A DNA stretch of 64,000 bases, from contig JAEBUN010000031.1 of NCBI GenBank assembly GCA_023014365.1, positions 482,405-546,404 on the forward strand. Reading direction: 5' to 3'. The position numbers and the translations under genes were made by a program. A model generated the notes under the pieces. That model was not told where the DNA came from, ran no database searches, and saw only the letters and a list, made by a program, of their open reading frames with translations. Shown in pieces: positions 1 to 10,683 of this stretch (position 1 is its first letter; every line of letters begins with the position of its first letter). The stretch is from Lepiota brunneoincarnata. Taxonomy: Eukaryota; Basidiomycota; Agaricomycetes; Agaricales; Agaricaceae.

Positions 1-541
1 TGTTAATACCCTGTCTAGCGGATCCTTAACGGGCGGTTTGTATTTACATACACCAGTTCCATTCCAGGTAGGCAATAGCAGGCTGGCAGCACCAATGGAG
101 GTTGAACCCTGAAGCTTGAAGTTTAAGAGCGATGAGTCGGAGAATCCTGGCTCCCAGAGTACTGGATTTACCAGTTAAGCGAAGCGAACCACATGCAAGT
201 AGTCGCATTGGCTTTTGCTTCAAAATCTCCAACCTGGTAGCAGCTGGTATATGTAAGCGTTTAGAGGCAACCGAGCGCTGACCTCGGCGGGGGTGAATCG
301 GTCGCATTTGATCAAATGCCCTCGATTCCGTGGAAAATGCTGGCACGGAACTTTGAGCATCTTGGTTTCAATGATTCAAGCCTCAGACAAAGGTCAACAC
401 CGAGATTCACAAAGGATTCAATAAATATATTCATCTATAGACATTGCGTACACCCCGGTCTATATAAGTCTACATGACTATATCAACACGGAAGAGTTGC
501 ACAAATTAACATTAAGCAAAAACTTGTGGTAGAGGAAAAAA
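1..541. other. No gene recognised
   Basis: I see no convincing coding signal here. The open frames are short, lack recognisable motifs and have no plausible splice partners. It is probably the 3' flank of the Ser/Thr-rich ORF that follows. Confidence 0.4.
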
Positions 542-1495
542 CTACAACCTCAGAGCTTCACGCCTCTGGTGACGTTTGACCATACGACGGAGAGCGAAAG
601 AGGGTGTTTGAAGAGGGAAAGACTGAGTGGAAGACGCAGATGATCCCGTCGTATCAGAGCTGGTGGTACTCGTGGCATTGACGGACGCGGAGGAAACCAC
701 TGAAGCAGTGGGAAGCTCAGAAGCGGAGGTGGAGGTCGGCTCTGCGGTAAGGATGGGTTCAGAGGAAATCTCGGTTTCCAGGGGAGGCTCGATAAGAGTC
801 GGTGTTGGGATTTCGGTGACGATTGAAGAAGGCTCGAGGGTGCTTGTGGTGTGGTTTGAACCAGAAAACTTGCAACCCTTGTGAACCTTGCGCGGAACAC
901 CACCAATGTTGATTTCAACCTCGATATCAATTGCGATGGGAGTAGGGACGGCAGCAGCTTCAGTGCTGGATGTTGTGGTTGGCAGGAGAGGGATCTCACT
1001 CGCGTCTAAAGTTGGGAGACTGAGTGTAGGCAGCTCAGTAGGCAATAATTCAGTCGCGGAGAATTCAGATAGAGAGGTGGAGGAGGTCGAAGTTTCCGTG
1101 GAGGCGGTAGCATTTCCTGAGGAAGTCGGGGAAAGTGAGACAGATTCAGTGGTGGAGCTGCTGCTAGCCTCAGAAATGGCTGGGAAGACATTACGACGTG
1201 CGACAGTAGGGATGGGGGTGGGGATGGCGGGATTGATAGTGGTAGCGGCAGTGAGGGCAGGTCCAGAGGTGCCATCGATTGAAGGGCAAAGTTGGCTAGT
1301 GAGACCAATGAAGACGTTGTTCCTAACAGTGGCAATCATGTCCGGGCTAAGTAATTGGGCGTAAGCTGAGGAAAAGTTGAAGGGAGGGACAAGACGGACT
1401 ATACTTCAGGGAACTCAGGTTCGTCGTTCTCAAAGTCAAAGTTATCAAAAACTCCATCAAGCTCTTCATCGTCCTGTCGGTCAAAATACATGAGC
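542..1495 (-). CDS. Ser/Thr/Pro-rich protein, C-terminal exons
   Basis: An open frame covers 542-1360 on the minus strand. It continues upstream through a probable short intron (acceptor TTTCCTCAG near 1367) into an acidic stretch rich in Asp, Glu and Phe encoded near 1400-1490. The N-terminal part contains a short conserved-looking block (YAQLLSPDMIATVRNN) and one Cys. It is followed by about 150 residues dominated by Ser, Thr and Pro, typical of an O-glycosylated extracellular stalk, a small basic/hydrophobic island (IGGVPRKVHKGCKF), and a basic C-terminus. No domain is recognised. It may be the 3' half of the phosphoglycerate-mutase-like gene just upstream on the same strand, because the frames can be joined through short introns, or it may be a separate secreted protein. 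The boundary between the two is unresolved. Confidence 0.5.
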
Positions 1496-1529
1496 GAGAA
1501 ATCCGCATCGACACGCCGATTGCGGAGCT

Positions 1530-2036
1530 CACCCAAGCAATCAATATAGCTTTAGTACTCGTTGCGACAAATGCTTTGATGACTTCGGCGACACAGGTCT
1601 CGATACTCTTTGTTTCATCCGTGGAACTGATAGTAGGTCAGGTCTGGCTCCTTTAAAGTGATTCGAACCCTACCAGGTGACATCAACCTTGAGTCCGAGG
1701 TTAGTCGCTAGAGGAGCGACAGTCTGGAATGCAGCATCACACCTCCCCGTCTCAGGATCTGGTCGGCATGATATGATTTTTCCAATATCCGCAGCGCTGC
1801 TGGTCCCGAAGCGCTGAGTAGTGATGTGATTGAGCAAGTACATCTGCAAGTGAGCTAGGAGTGGGACATACGCTAACCAAGCAGGTGGATGCCCTGGATC
1901 TACCAACAGGGGTCAGGCCTCCTGCACCCAGCGAGGCCCTCTCTGCCTCGCGAATAACGTATATGGTGTTACTCCATGCAAGCACATGAGTGGCACATAG
2001 AAACAGGGGGAGGACTTGAAGTAATTTGAGTTGCAT
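1530..2036 (-). CDS. Secreted phosphoglycerate-mutase-like (histidine phosphatase) protein
   Basis: The ATG at 2036 opens a clear signal peptide (hydrophobic core LLQVLPLFLCATHVLA). The block NTIYVIREAE then matches the N-terminal RHG/RHE region of fungal PGAM-like histidine phosphatases, followed by GGLTPVGRSRAS. An intron with donor GTATGT joins this in phase to an exon reading RFGTSSAADIGKIISC...TVAPLATNLGLKVD, the usual second block of this family. A later exon reads CVAEVIKAF...STKAILIAW. In the family the first motif is R-H; here the His is Glu (REAE), and the expected C/W-E-H at the second active-site segment is also not visible. I infer an inactive or repurposed member, or a decaying gene. 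The 3' end is uncertain and may run on into the Ser/Thr-rich ORF. Confidence 0.65.
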
Positions 2037-2238
2037 TGTGGTTGAAGGAATGTGTGATAAAAAGAATGTGAGGGTTCGAGACGAGCCTTGGAAGACCGAT
2101 TGAGGGAACCGCAGCTGCTCATCCTTGATGCCTTTATACTTCCGAAGCTGTACCCTTGTTGCGGTAGAGACTGCTTAAAACCGATCCAAGAGTCCAGGCT
2201 GTTCGAGTAAAGAGGAGAGCTCCACAACTCGGCAGGCT

Positions 2239-2905
2239 GGAGGAATTATTCTGGTGATCGCTCTGTGTCCATTGGAGGCGGTATTAAATCGGGGGGTTCC
2301 TGCTGGTGAACACAGGCAATACATATCCGGTGAGCAGGAGGTCTTTCAGAGCAACATTCTGAATCCCTGAATGCGTGTTTGGAGGAGTATTTGCAGGGAA
2401 CAATCCAGTTGCCAGTGAGAACAAGCTGAGGGCGGGCTTATAGCCGGTGGTAATCGAAGGCACAAAGGCCTTCGCCCAGTGTGATCGGTGATGAGCAAGG
2501 CTAGGCAACAGTTTGTCAATCTTCGTCTATCAGAGACGCGAATCCCGAACCTCACCGGAACAGAGTATCTTTTTTGGGCAACGCATAGGGCCGCTGGTGA
2601 TACGGACAAGGGTAGCTATTATCGCCACTCAACGCCCCTTCCAATGAATGTACTTGGCACACCTGTTTGGGCGACGTCATGTTCAGTCGGCTCCAGGTCC
2701 AGCGCCTTTCCCCTTTCTAAATGATGTAAGGGGCGTCGGGGCCCAGGCTACTCGCCTGGAAAAGCGCACACACACTAAACGACTCCTTCAACGGCTCACT
2801 ACGCCTCTCTGGCAACCAGCGTCCAACAAAAGTATACTGCAGACCAGCCACGTTTTGGTGTAATCAACGCCCTCGCTCGCGTGTCCTATCTATCACTCCG
2901 TCCTT
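2239..2905. repeat. Intergenic repeat block, copy 1
   Basis: This block recurs with variations near 14330-14690, 21975-22390, 25730-26100 and 40740-41160. Shared landmarks are GAATTATTCTGGTGAT at its left, GAGCAACATTCTGAATCCCTGA near 2350, and AAATGATGTARGGGGCGTCGG near 2720. It holds no gene I can support and always sits next to a Pro-rich tail relic. It appears to be the 3' flank of that second gene family, carried along in the duplications. Confidence 0.6.
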
Positions 2906-2960
2906 TTTCCACAATCACTGACGATAGAATTCAGCAGCGGTGGTAGCAGCGAGCGGTGCA

Positions 2961-5771
2961 CTATGAAAGATAAATTGTGAAGGGAGCCATTTCATCATCG
3001 TCTTCAGCAGGAAGGGAATAAGAAGTGAGGAGGGCATGAGGTTCAAAGAGGGAGAAAGACAGGTGGGGTGGCGGGATTGGTCTGGAACTTGAGGGTAAAT
3101 GGCCCAGGGGGGATAACTGGAAGAATGAAAGCTGTTGGGAAGGTGAGGGAGGTAAATACAGTGATGGCTGCACAGTGTCAGCTCCAAAGTTCAGAACCGC
3201 AGGGAGGACATACCAAAGAGTAATGATCAAGGGGAAGATAATAATAAACAAGGGGATGACTGCCTTGATGATGCGCAACCAGGGCCCCCATCTGAGAGGC
3301 CTTTGTCCCACATACCAACACCGTTGTCTGCGGTCTACTGACCTGCAATGATCCGACTTCTTCAACTAATGCCGTCATTGACATCTCGCGCGTGCGCCAA
3401 CACGGACTAGGCTTAAGTTGGACAGAACGGAGTGAGTAAAGCAACAGCGACAACTACAACAAATATACCTTTGTTCCATCTTCCTGACATTGTAGTGTTT
3501 CCTCAACACAGATCGCTTGATCCTTGGCATTCAGCATTTTAGTGTCGATGAAATCCATGGAGAAGCACTCAAGCTGTGTTTCCCTGATGAATTCATATTC
3601 CTTTATCAACACGCGAAAATGCTAGATTTGTCAGTTCGTTTGCCGGGACTTATCGGAGGACTGCGCGTACTATCCAAAGGTTCACAAGAAACCTGAAGAA
3701 CGGTCCGAAGTGATCAGAGCCATCGACAAAATAACCAGTGACCAGCTGCTTGAAATTCACACTCTGAAGCATCTCCAAGCGCTCCCGATCCGGGATCGAA
3801 TTTCTGACGGGAAGAGCCGGGTTGGTAAATGCAACACCGCAAGGGCAATGAGGTATCAAGAAGTGAGCCCAGTGGAATTGAGCCTCATGTAGTAGGCCAG
3901 CTGCAAATATCCGTTTCTCATGCTTGGAACCGACAAGTGGCCATGACAAGTCAATAGCCAGTTGGGGAGCAATCCGAAGCTCTGAGACAATGAATGAACC
4001 AACCACTTTTATTCTGGAAATGAAGAGACGTACTTGGATCTAAGTTATTGCCAGCCTGCTGGATAATCCGTGAATAGCATTTCCAAGTATGTGCATGGAC
4101 CTCATTGAGATTGATGGTATAGCCATTCGATCGAATCTGATGGAGAAGAAAGCTAGAGAGAGTGGTATGAAGGAATCGAATGTTTTCCTTGTGGTCAATT
4201 TCGGGAGGTGGGATATAAAGAACCGAGGGAAGCTTTTGTAGCGCGGAGCGAACGTCCTCTCGTTTGTAACCGAATATATTAGAAACGGAGGCCAGAGAGT
4301 AACCGAACAAAGGCAAGCTTCTAGAAAAAAAGCCTTCGCAAAGGAGAAGGTGGCCCAGCAGGTGCTGAACGATGGGAATGGCAGGTTTGGGGACCTTGGA
4401 AAGTATTCCTTGGTAAAGCATGTCCAGCGCATTGAAAGGATTGGTTCTAACGCCAGCGAGCTTTGGATTATCAACCTGGGAGACAATAGTCCCGAGTCGC
4501 GATCGTGGGTTTTTAACCTTCGGATCACGAATGAACCGAAGGAAAAGCTCGGCACACATAAACCAGCCCGACACTGCGTCGGCGATTTTGTTGAATCCGT
4601 CTTCGGGTGGCCATTGAGATCCATCATTGAGGTCAAGTAGTGTGTCGCGCCAATGACCACTGCTGTACCTTGACTTCACTTTGGAACTTTTGGATTCGTC
4701 AAGTTGATATTGCTTTCGGATCTCTTCAAAACCGTCCTCGAGATACCGCCGAACATCCTCACGACTCACATCATCGTCGATCGGCACGGGCAGCGACAAT
4801 AAGATGGATTCAATGTCAGGAGATGAGAAGGCAGTCGTAATGTGTTCTTCAGGCCGACTTGATATGAGCCAAATAAGGGGGACAAGGGGGAAATCGATGA
4901 CGAATTTTGTGATGAGATAAATGATAATATTTTGTGCCTCCTCGTTTTCGAGCTCGTCAAGTGCATCCAAGATGATCAGAGAATCCGCTACCCCATTCAG
5001 CAAGCCCCTGTTTGCTATTGGTTCGACGATGAATTCATTGAATTGTTCGGCGATGTTATTTCGAGGGTTACGGACGAATGTCTCCATGAGATATGCCCGG
5101 TAGGAGGCATGTGTTCTTGCGAGCTGACACGCAATGGTGGGTATCACTTTGGTGGGGTCATGGAAAATAGTCGGGGCACCGTAAGAGGGAAGCCTTAGAG
5201 GACTTGGTAGCTTTGAGAGATTTCCTCGATACTCGCTTTGTATCTCGGCGAGATCGACTCTGTTGTTGAATGGTCTCCATATTGGCTCGCCGTCGTCATC
5301 ATTGATCGCATTCTGGCGTGGATTGGACCCGGATAAGAATAATGTAACCAGAACGCGCTCCGGCCTGGTTTCTTCCGCAGTCGTCTGTAAGATCGCCGAT
5401 TTCCCTACACCAGCGGGTCCATGCAGCCATAGTATTCGCCTTTCCCTTGACTGATCTCGAGACCAGTCCTGAATTCTGCGGAGGAAAGTGGCACGTGTCC
5501 CAGGGCGGCACCTAGGTAAAGGACCATCACGGCGTGTTTTGGAGTTGAATTCACAACCACTGAAGCCATGCTCCATGACATGAGACCAGACTAAAGAAGT
5601 CAAGATTCTGCTACCAGGGCCAGTGCAAGTAGGAGACGTACGTTTCCGCCGGTCTCTATCATCACGGGTGGTGCCAGACAGAGCTTTTCCTTGATGCTTT
5701 GGAAGAGGATTGCGGTTAGAAGAATTAGGTGAGGCTGCACCGGGTATCGTGCTCTTGGGAGAGGTTGTCAT
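2961..5771 (-). CDS. NACHT P-loop NTPase, array unit A, with Pro-rich tail
   Basis: NLR/STAND-like NTPase, probably cytosolic, of the agaricomycete family linked to non-self or stress sensing; the ligand is unknown. Proposed exons: 5771-5642, 5590-4034, 3981-3686, 3621-3469, 3411-3214 and 3167-2961. The junction phases agree, giving about 846 aa. Exon 2 carries RCRPGTRATFLRRIQDW, Walker A GPAGVGKS and Walker B ILDALDEL, then ISSRPEEH. Exons 3-5 carry the family C-terminus (LRIAPQLAIDLSWPL, EAQFHWAHFLIPHCPC, VLVCGTKASQMGALV, VYYYLPL). The usual stop after YYYLPL(H) is missing. Instead a GTATGTCC...TGCAG intron (3213-3168) splices in frame to a Pro-rich tail ending in SYSLPAEDDDEMAPFTIYLS. If that intron is retained, the protein ends at 3178 (about 789 aa). 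Intron 1 (51 nt) has no stop, so its retention would keep the frame. A TTACGTAA site lies 110 nt upstream. Confidence 0.8.
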
Positions 5772-5880
5772 AGATGATGTTTGAGACGCACCTCAGTCGA
5801 TTATCGGTGGAGAGGTTGAATGATATTGATATGTATAGAGGGATAGAGGGTTACAATGTTTCGTCGGCACGAGCAAATCA

Positions 5881-5888
5881 TTACGTAA
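5881..5888. promoter_or_regulatory. TTACGTAA site upstream of unit A
   Basis: Palindromic TTACGTAA, 110 nt before the unit A start codon and followed by ATTATTAATC on the plus strand. The same 8-mer sits at the matching place in units B, F, G and H. It matches the core of fungal bZIP (Yap/ATF-like) sites, so a shared regulator is plausible but not shown. Confidence 0.5.
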
Positions 5889-5889
5889 T

Positions 5890-6240
5890 TATTAATCCAG
5901 GAGCCTTCCTTGCTTCAGGATCGATTACGAGTATCCCGCAAAAGTCATCCGCCCTCACCTGTTTACGGCTGAACACCTCTAATCTCTCCCCTTTGGTCGC
6001 ACCATACGCGACCGTTATCTGATTGAACTTGGTGACGCAGCAATTAAGACCAAGCTTACTTTTGGAATCAGAAGTAGCATTAGGAGAATGGCCGGTCAAG
6101 GGACCTTGACTCCCGTTTAGAACCCATGCAGTTAGTAACCACGGATTTAGAATATTATGTCGGCGTCTGTTTAGTTTCTCGCGTGTTGCCTTCCATTTGA
6201 CTCGTACCTTGTGATTTGTTCTAAACGGTGGTGGACAAAA
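5890..6240 (-). repeat. Shared 5'-flank repeat with degenerate reading frame
   Basis: This flank is related to the one upstream of unit B (10456-10683). Both read a degenerate peptide of the type CV(T/S)(K/E)FNQ(I/V)xxAYxxTK(G/E)ERLE on the minus strand. It lies directly upstream of the NACHT start in both units. It could be a 5' exon relic or only conserved non-coding flank. I do not assign a product. Confidence 0.4.
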
Positions 6241-6385
6241 GGATCGGGGGCTTGACCGGATCCTTGACAACCGGCCCTTGATCGGCCAGTCCTGAATCCT
6301 GCAGAGGGGGGTGGTACGTGTTCCGGGGTGCCATCTGGCAGAAGGTAACGCATTAATGAGTAGGATTCACAACAGCTGGAGGGGC
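6240..6385 (-). pseudogene. Degenerate NACHT 5' fragment
   Basis: On the minus strand this piece aligns by eye with the unit segment around GCEF...RCHPGTRATLLRRIQDW. Recognisable nucleotide blocks are GTTGTGAATCC and GGCACCCCGGAACACGTACCACC, then CAGGACTGG. It contains frame breaks and stops and continues neither into a Walker A nor into a start. It is a relic of another array copy or of a failed duplication between units A and B. Confidence 0.55.
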
Positions 6386-6660
6386 GGGTTCGCTATCTAA
6401 TCAACCGGTTACCGGCCTGTTACAATGGGTATATGAGCTCGTCAACATCGGTACCGGGATGAAGTCTTGCTAACTTACTCGGGCAGGGATTTAATGAAAT
6501 CCAGAATATTAGCGTGGCGGCAGGCAATTTCAATCTCTTCTTGCGTCACTTCCTCAATGGGCTTGACGGCTGGAGTGCATATAATTTAAACTGCTTACAA
6601 AGTCTCGTGCAGTGGACCTCAGTGACATTGAAACTGTAATCAATGTTCTCGCACTCGTGT
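6370..6660. repeat. Intergenic repeat block (CTATCTAATCAACCGGTT type)
   Basis: It contains GGGTTCGCTATCTAATCAAC and TGTTACAATGGGTATATGAG, also seen near 22230, 25945 and 41025. It ends in a segment (GTGCAGTGGACCTCAGTGAC) that recurs just before the Pro-rich tail relics. No gene recognised. Confidence 0.5.
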
Positions 6661-6661
6661 C

Positions 6662-7310
6662 TTATGCATCACCCCTTCCTTTTTCCACAACAATTGGCAA
6701 TGGAGCATCAACAGGGGTGGTAGCAGCGGGTGAGGCACCATAAAGAGGAGGTATGAGGGAAGTCATGTCATCATCACCGACTGCAGGGAGTGAATAAGAA
6801 TTGAGGAGGGCGCGAGGTTCAAGGAGAGAGATAGACGGTTGGGGTTGAGGTGAGGGGGTAGACGGTTGGGGTAGGGGTCGCGAATATGGGTTACGTTGTT
6901 GCTGGATATATGGGCGGCGGGGCCGGGGAGGTGGTGGAGGGGCCGGTCCGGGAAGAGATGAAGCGGTCAGCCGGGGAGGAGGTGAAAGGGACGATCGGGG
7001 AAGAGGTGAAGGGGTCAGTCTGGGGCCCCGAGCTGAAGGGCCCAGCGAGGGTGACCGTAAGGATGAAAGCTGTAGGGGAGATGAGGTAGGTGAATACATT
7101 GGCGGCTGCAGATTGTCAGCTCCAAAGTTCAGAAGCACAGGCAGGACATACCACAAAGAGATGGTTGGGCTCGCCAAGATAGGTGAAGGCATCATCAGCT
7201 ACACCATTGGTATGTGTGTGTTCCGGACTCTGTGCGTCCTCATCTGAGAATAGCATATGTTCAAAAGGTTCAAGGGAGGTCTGCGTGCTTGGAAGATCTG
7301 AAGTCAGCCA
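6662..7310 (-). pseudogene. Proline-rich tail of a second gene family (copy near unit B)
   Basis: The minus-strand exon 7105-6662 encodes a Pro/Ser/Arg-rich, probably disordered segment. It ends with the conserved block EPRALLNSYSLPA followed by acidic residues and VVEKGRGDA. Upstream, a GTATGTCC...CTGCAG intron connects in frame to an acidic exon reading DLPSTQTSLEPFEHMLFSDE. Equivalent copies are at 14690-15190, 26105-26780, inside unit A (2961-3167) and fused to unit J (41139-41290). The copy is open but lacks an obvious start or N-terminal domain, so I treat it as the 3' part of a broken gene. It looks like the cytoplasmic tail of a membrane protein, which is an inference. Confidence 0.5.
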
Positions 7311-7510
7311 TCATCTGCGGCCATCCAGGTGATAACGGGGTAGCCCTCCATTCCTAACCGATACAAACATGACCAGCCTCAGGCGCGCACACATTACTTG
7401 ACTACACACCGTCCCTCTCATTAACCGGAGTAGTGCAGCATTACCACCATACGGGCTTGGAAGGATCAGTTTTCGCAGAAGAGGACGAACACAATTTGAC
7501 ATGATAGAAC

Positions 7511-7746
7511 TGTTGGTGAGACACAGTGACTCCGGTCACTTCCGTTTTCGGCCTAACTTAACAAAAGCAGAGTCGCTCTGCACACACACCGGCACACACT
7601 TATTTCATATTCTGTGTGCCGGTGTTCCGCTGTTTTTCAACTATACAGTTCTTGTCCTCAACACATAAAAAGAATTAGCTTACCAACACACCTCAGCGGT
7701 TCGCGAAACGAGCGTGACGCTGAGCAGCTGAGTACGTCTACCAATA
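7511..7746. mobile_element. Solo LTR, 236 bp, with 5-bp target duplication
   Basis: The insert interrupts the 3' flank of unit B relative to the flanks of units D, G and F. It starts TGTTGGTGAG and ends TACCAATA (TGTTGGT against ACCAATA, near-inverted ends). It is bracketed by AGAAC at 7506-7510 and 7747-7751. It contains a perfect 13-bp inverted repeat (7586-7598 and 7613-7625, ACACCGGCACACA and its complement) around a 14-nt loop. Size, ends and duplication fit a solo LTR of a retrotransposon. The terminal TA instead of CA would be one C-to-T change. Confidence 0.65.
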
Positions 7747-7787
7747 AGAACAGCATGAGAAACTATATCAAATAAGTACTTGACTGC

Positions 7788-10328
7788 TTAATGGAGGGGA
7801 AGGTAATAATAAACAAGGGGATAACTGTCTTGATGATGAGCAACAAGGGCCCCCATCTGAGAGGCCTTTATCCCACATACCAACACTGTTGTATGTGGTC
7901 TATTGACCTGCAATGATCCGACTGCTTGAACCAATGCGCTCATTGACATCTCGCGCGTGCGCCAAAATAGACTGGGCTATAAGTTGGGCAAAACCGAGTG
8001 AGTAAAGCAACAGCGACAACCACAAGACATACCTTTGTTCCATCTTCCTGAAATTGTACTGTTTCCTCAACACAGATCGCTTGATCCTTGGTGTTCAACG
8101 TTTTGGTGTCGATGAAATCCATGGAGAGGCACTCAAGTCGTGTTCCCCTGATGAATCCATATTCCTTCATCAACGTGCGAAAGTGCTAGATTTGTCAGTT
8201 CGTTTGCCGGGACTTATCAGAGGACTGCGCGTACTATCCAAAGGTTCAAGAGAAACCTGAAGAATGGTCCGAAGTGATCAGAGCCACCGACAAAATAACC
8301 AGTGACCAGCTGCTTGAAATTCACAGTCTGAAGCACCTCCAGGCGCTCCCGATCCGGGATCGAATTTCGGACAGGAAGAGCCGGGTTGGTAAAGGCGACA
8401 CCGCAGGGGCAATCGGGTATCAAGAAGTGAGCCCAGTGAAATTGAGCCTCATATAGTAGGCCGGCTGCAAATATCCGTTTCTCATGCCTGGAGCCGACAA
8501 GTGGCCATGACAAGTCAATAGCAAGTTCGGGCGCCATGCGAAGCTCTGAGGCAATAAGCAACTGGTCGTTCGTTTGGAAATAGAGAGACGTACTTGGATT
8601 CAGGTTATTGGTAACCTGTTGTATGATCTGCGAATAGCATTTCCAGATGTGCGCATGGACATCACTGAGGTCAATGGCATAGTTCTTTGATCGGTTTCGA
8701 TTGAGTAGAAAGCTAGAAAAAGTTGTGTGAAGAAATCGAATGTTTTCCTTGTGGTTACGTTCAGATGGTGGGATATAAAGAACCGAGGGAAGCTTGTGTA
8801 GTGCGGAACGAACGTCCTCTTGTCTGTAACCGAATATGTTGGAAACGGAGGCTAGAGAGTAGCCAAATAAAGACAAGTTCCTAGAAAAAAAGCCTTCGCA
8901 AAGGAGAGTATGGCCCAACAGGTGCTGAACAGTAGGAATTGAGGGTTCCGGGATCTTGGAAAGTATCTGTTCATAAAGCAGGTCCAGTGTGTTGAAAGGA
9001 TTGGTTCCAACGCCAGCGAGCATAGGATTATCAATCCGGGAGACAATGGTCTCGAGTTGGGATCGTGGGTTCCTGACCTTCGGATCACGAGTGAATCGAA
9101 GGAAAAGGTCGGCGCACGTAAACCACCCCGACACTGCGTCAGCGATTTTGTTGAATTCAGCTTCGGATGGCCATTGAGATCCGTCGCTGGCGTCGAACAC
9201 TGTGTCGTGCCCTCGATAACTACTGTACGTTCGCCTCCTTTGGAAAGGATTGGACCGGTGGGGTTGATATTGCTTCCGGATCGCTTCAAAGCCATCTTTA
9301 AGATACAGCCGCACATCCTCACGACTCACATCATCGTCAATCGTTACGGGCAGCGACAATAAAACGAATTCTATGTCAGGAGATGAGAAGGCATTCGTAA
9401 TGTGTCCTTCAGGTCGACTTGATATGAGCCAAATAAGGGGAACAAAGGGGAAATCGATGACGAATTTGGTGATGAGATGAATGATAGTCGTTTGTGCCTC
9501 CTCGTCTTCGAGCTCGTCTACTGCATCCAACATGATCAGAGAATCTGCTACCCCATTCAGCAAGCCCCTATTTGCTATTGGTTCAATGATGAATCCATTG
9601 AATTGTTCGGCGATGCTTTGTTGAGGGTTGCGGGCGGATGTATCCATGAGATATGCGCGGTAGGAGGCATGCGTTCTTGCGAGCTGACCCGCAATAGTGG
9701 GTATCACTTTGGTGGGATCATGGAAAACAGTAGTGGTATCGCAGGAGGGAAGCTTTCGAGGATTTGGTAGCTTCGAGAGATTTGTATGATACTCCCCTTG
9801 TATCTCATAGAGATCGTCCCGGTTTTTGAACGGTCTCCACATCGACTCGTCATCGTCACCACTGATCGCATTCTGGCGTGGTTTGGAACCGGATAAGAAC
9901 AATGTGACCAACACGCGCTCTGGACTGGTTTTTTCTGCAGTTGTCTGTAGGATCGCCGATTTCCCCACACCCGCGGGTCCGTGCAACCAGAGTATTCGCC
10001 TTTCCCTTGATTGATCTCGAGACCAGTCCTGAATTCGGTGGAGGAGAGTGGCACGTGTCCCAGGATGGCATCTGGATAGATGATCATGACCGCGTGTTTT
10101 GGATTTGAATTCACAACCACTGAATCCATGCTCCATGAGATAATACCAGACTAAAGAAGTCAATATTCTGCTATCAGGGCTAGTAAGAGCAAGAGACGTA
10201 CGTTTCCGCCGGTCCCCATCATCTCGGATCGTGGACGGAGCTTTCCCCTGATACTTTGGAGGAGGATTTCGATTAGAGGAATTAGATGAGGCTGCACTGG
10301 GTAGTGTGCTCTTGGGGAATGTTTCCAT
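7788..10328 (-). CDS. NACHT P-loop NTPase, array unit B
   Basis: Five-exon member of the array; probable cytosolic STAND NTPase. One frame is open from ATG 10328 to 8217 because introns 1 and 2 are multiples of three without stops (intron 2 is GTACGTCTC...GCCTCAG, 48 nt). Seen in order: SxxSNSSNRNPPPKYQGK N-terminus, GCEFKSKTR, CHPGTRATLLHRIQDW, Walker A GPAGVGKS, Walker B MLDAVDELED, ISSRPEGH, ADAVSGWFTCADLF, and LRMAPELAIDLSWPLVGSRH. Exon 4 encodes EYGFIRGTRLECLSMDFIDT, and exon 5 FWRTREMSMSALVQ...VLVCGIKASQMGALV...YYYLPLH with stop TAA at 7788. No break is seen. It is closest to unit A in its N-terminus (KxQGKA). A perfect 18-bp palindrome and a TTACGTAA site lie upstream. Confidence 0.8.
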
Positions 10329-10389
10329 AACTGAGGCTTGAGGCTCGCCTCAGTCAGCTATGAAGTTGAAGGATGCTCACATGAACGGA

Positions 10390-10407
10390 GTACAGTATAT
10401 ACTGTAC
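10390..10407. promoter_or_regulatory. Perfect 18-bp palindrome upstream of unit B
   Basis: GTACAGTATATACTGTAC is its own reverse complement and lies about 62 nt before the unit B start codon. A partial repeat (ACTGTACA) follows at once. It could act as a TATA-containing core promoter or as a binding site for a dimeric factor. I do not see it in the other units. Confidence 0.35.
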
Positions 10408-10444
10408 AGCACTGTACAATGTTTAGTTGGGCACGAGGGAATCA

Positions 10445-10452
10445 TTACGTAA
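10445..10452. promoter_or_regulatory. TTACGTAA site upstream of unit B
   Basis: Same palindromic 8-mer as in units A, F, G and H, 117 nt before the start codon and followed by TTATCAATC. Conserved position and context suggest a shared bZIP-type input. Confidence 0.5.
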
Positions 10453-10455
10453 TTA

Positions 10456-10683
10456 TCAATCCCGGATGCTTGCGGGCAAATTGTTTGTTTCCTTGATACG
10501 GGATCGATTACAGACCCTCATCGGAGTGTCCTGCAAACGGCCCTCCACATCCGCCTGTTCGCAGTTGAGCGCTTCCAATCTCTCCTCTTTGGTCCCATCA
10601 TACGCGGCTATTACCTGATTGAACTCGCTGACACAGGAGTCAATACCAAGCCCACATGGAATCAGAAGTAGCATTATTATCAT
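10456..10683 (-). other. Conserved upstream open frame (unit B 5' flank)
   Basis: A 75-codon minus-strand frame with content GIDSCVSEFNQVIAAYDGTK related to a broken frame upstream of unit A. Later words such as VCNRSRIKE resemble frames upstream of units C, D and H (CNQSCVKEAN). The similarity is enough to show common descent of the flank. It is not enough to prove translation. Confidence 0.3.

Noticed and set aside
627..1364. Long plus-strand Glu/Val-rich open frames opposite the Ser/Thr-rich ORF
   Set aside because: They are mirror frames of a Ser/Thr/Pro-rich coding strand. The minus strand has the splice sites and the neighbouring secreted gene.
8852..9322. Alternative minus-strand frames with many Trp, Cys and Phe inside each NACHT unit
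   Set aside because: The same shadows recur in every unit at the same offset and follow from similarity of the main frame. They carry no motif of their own.
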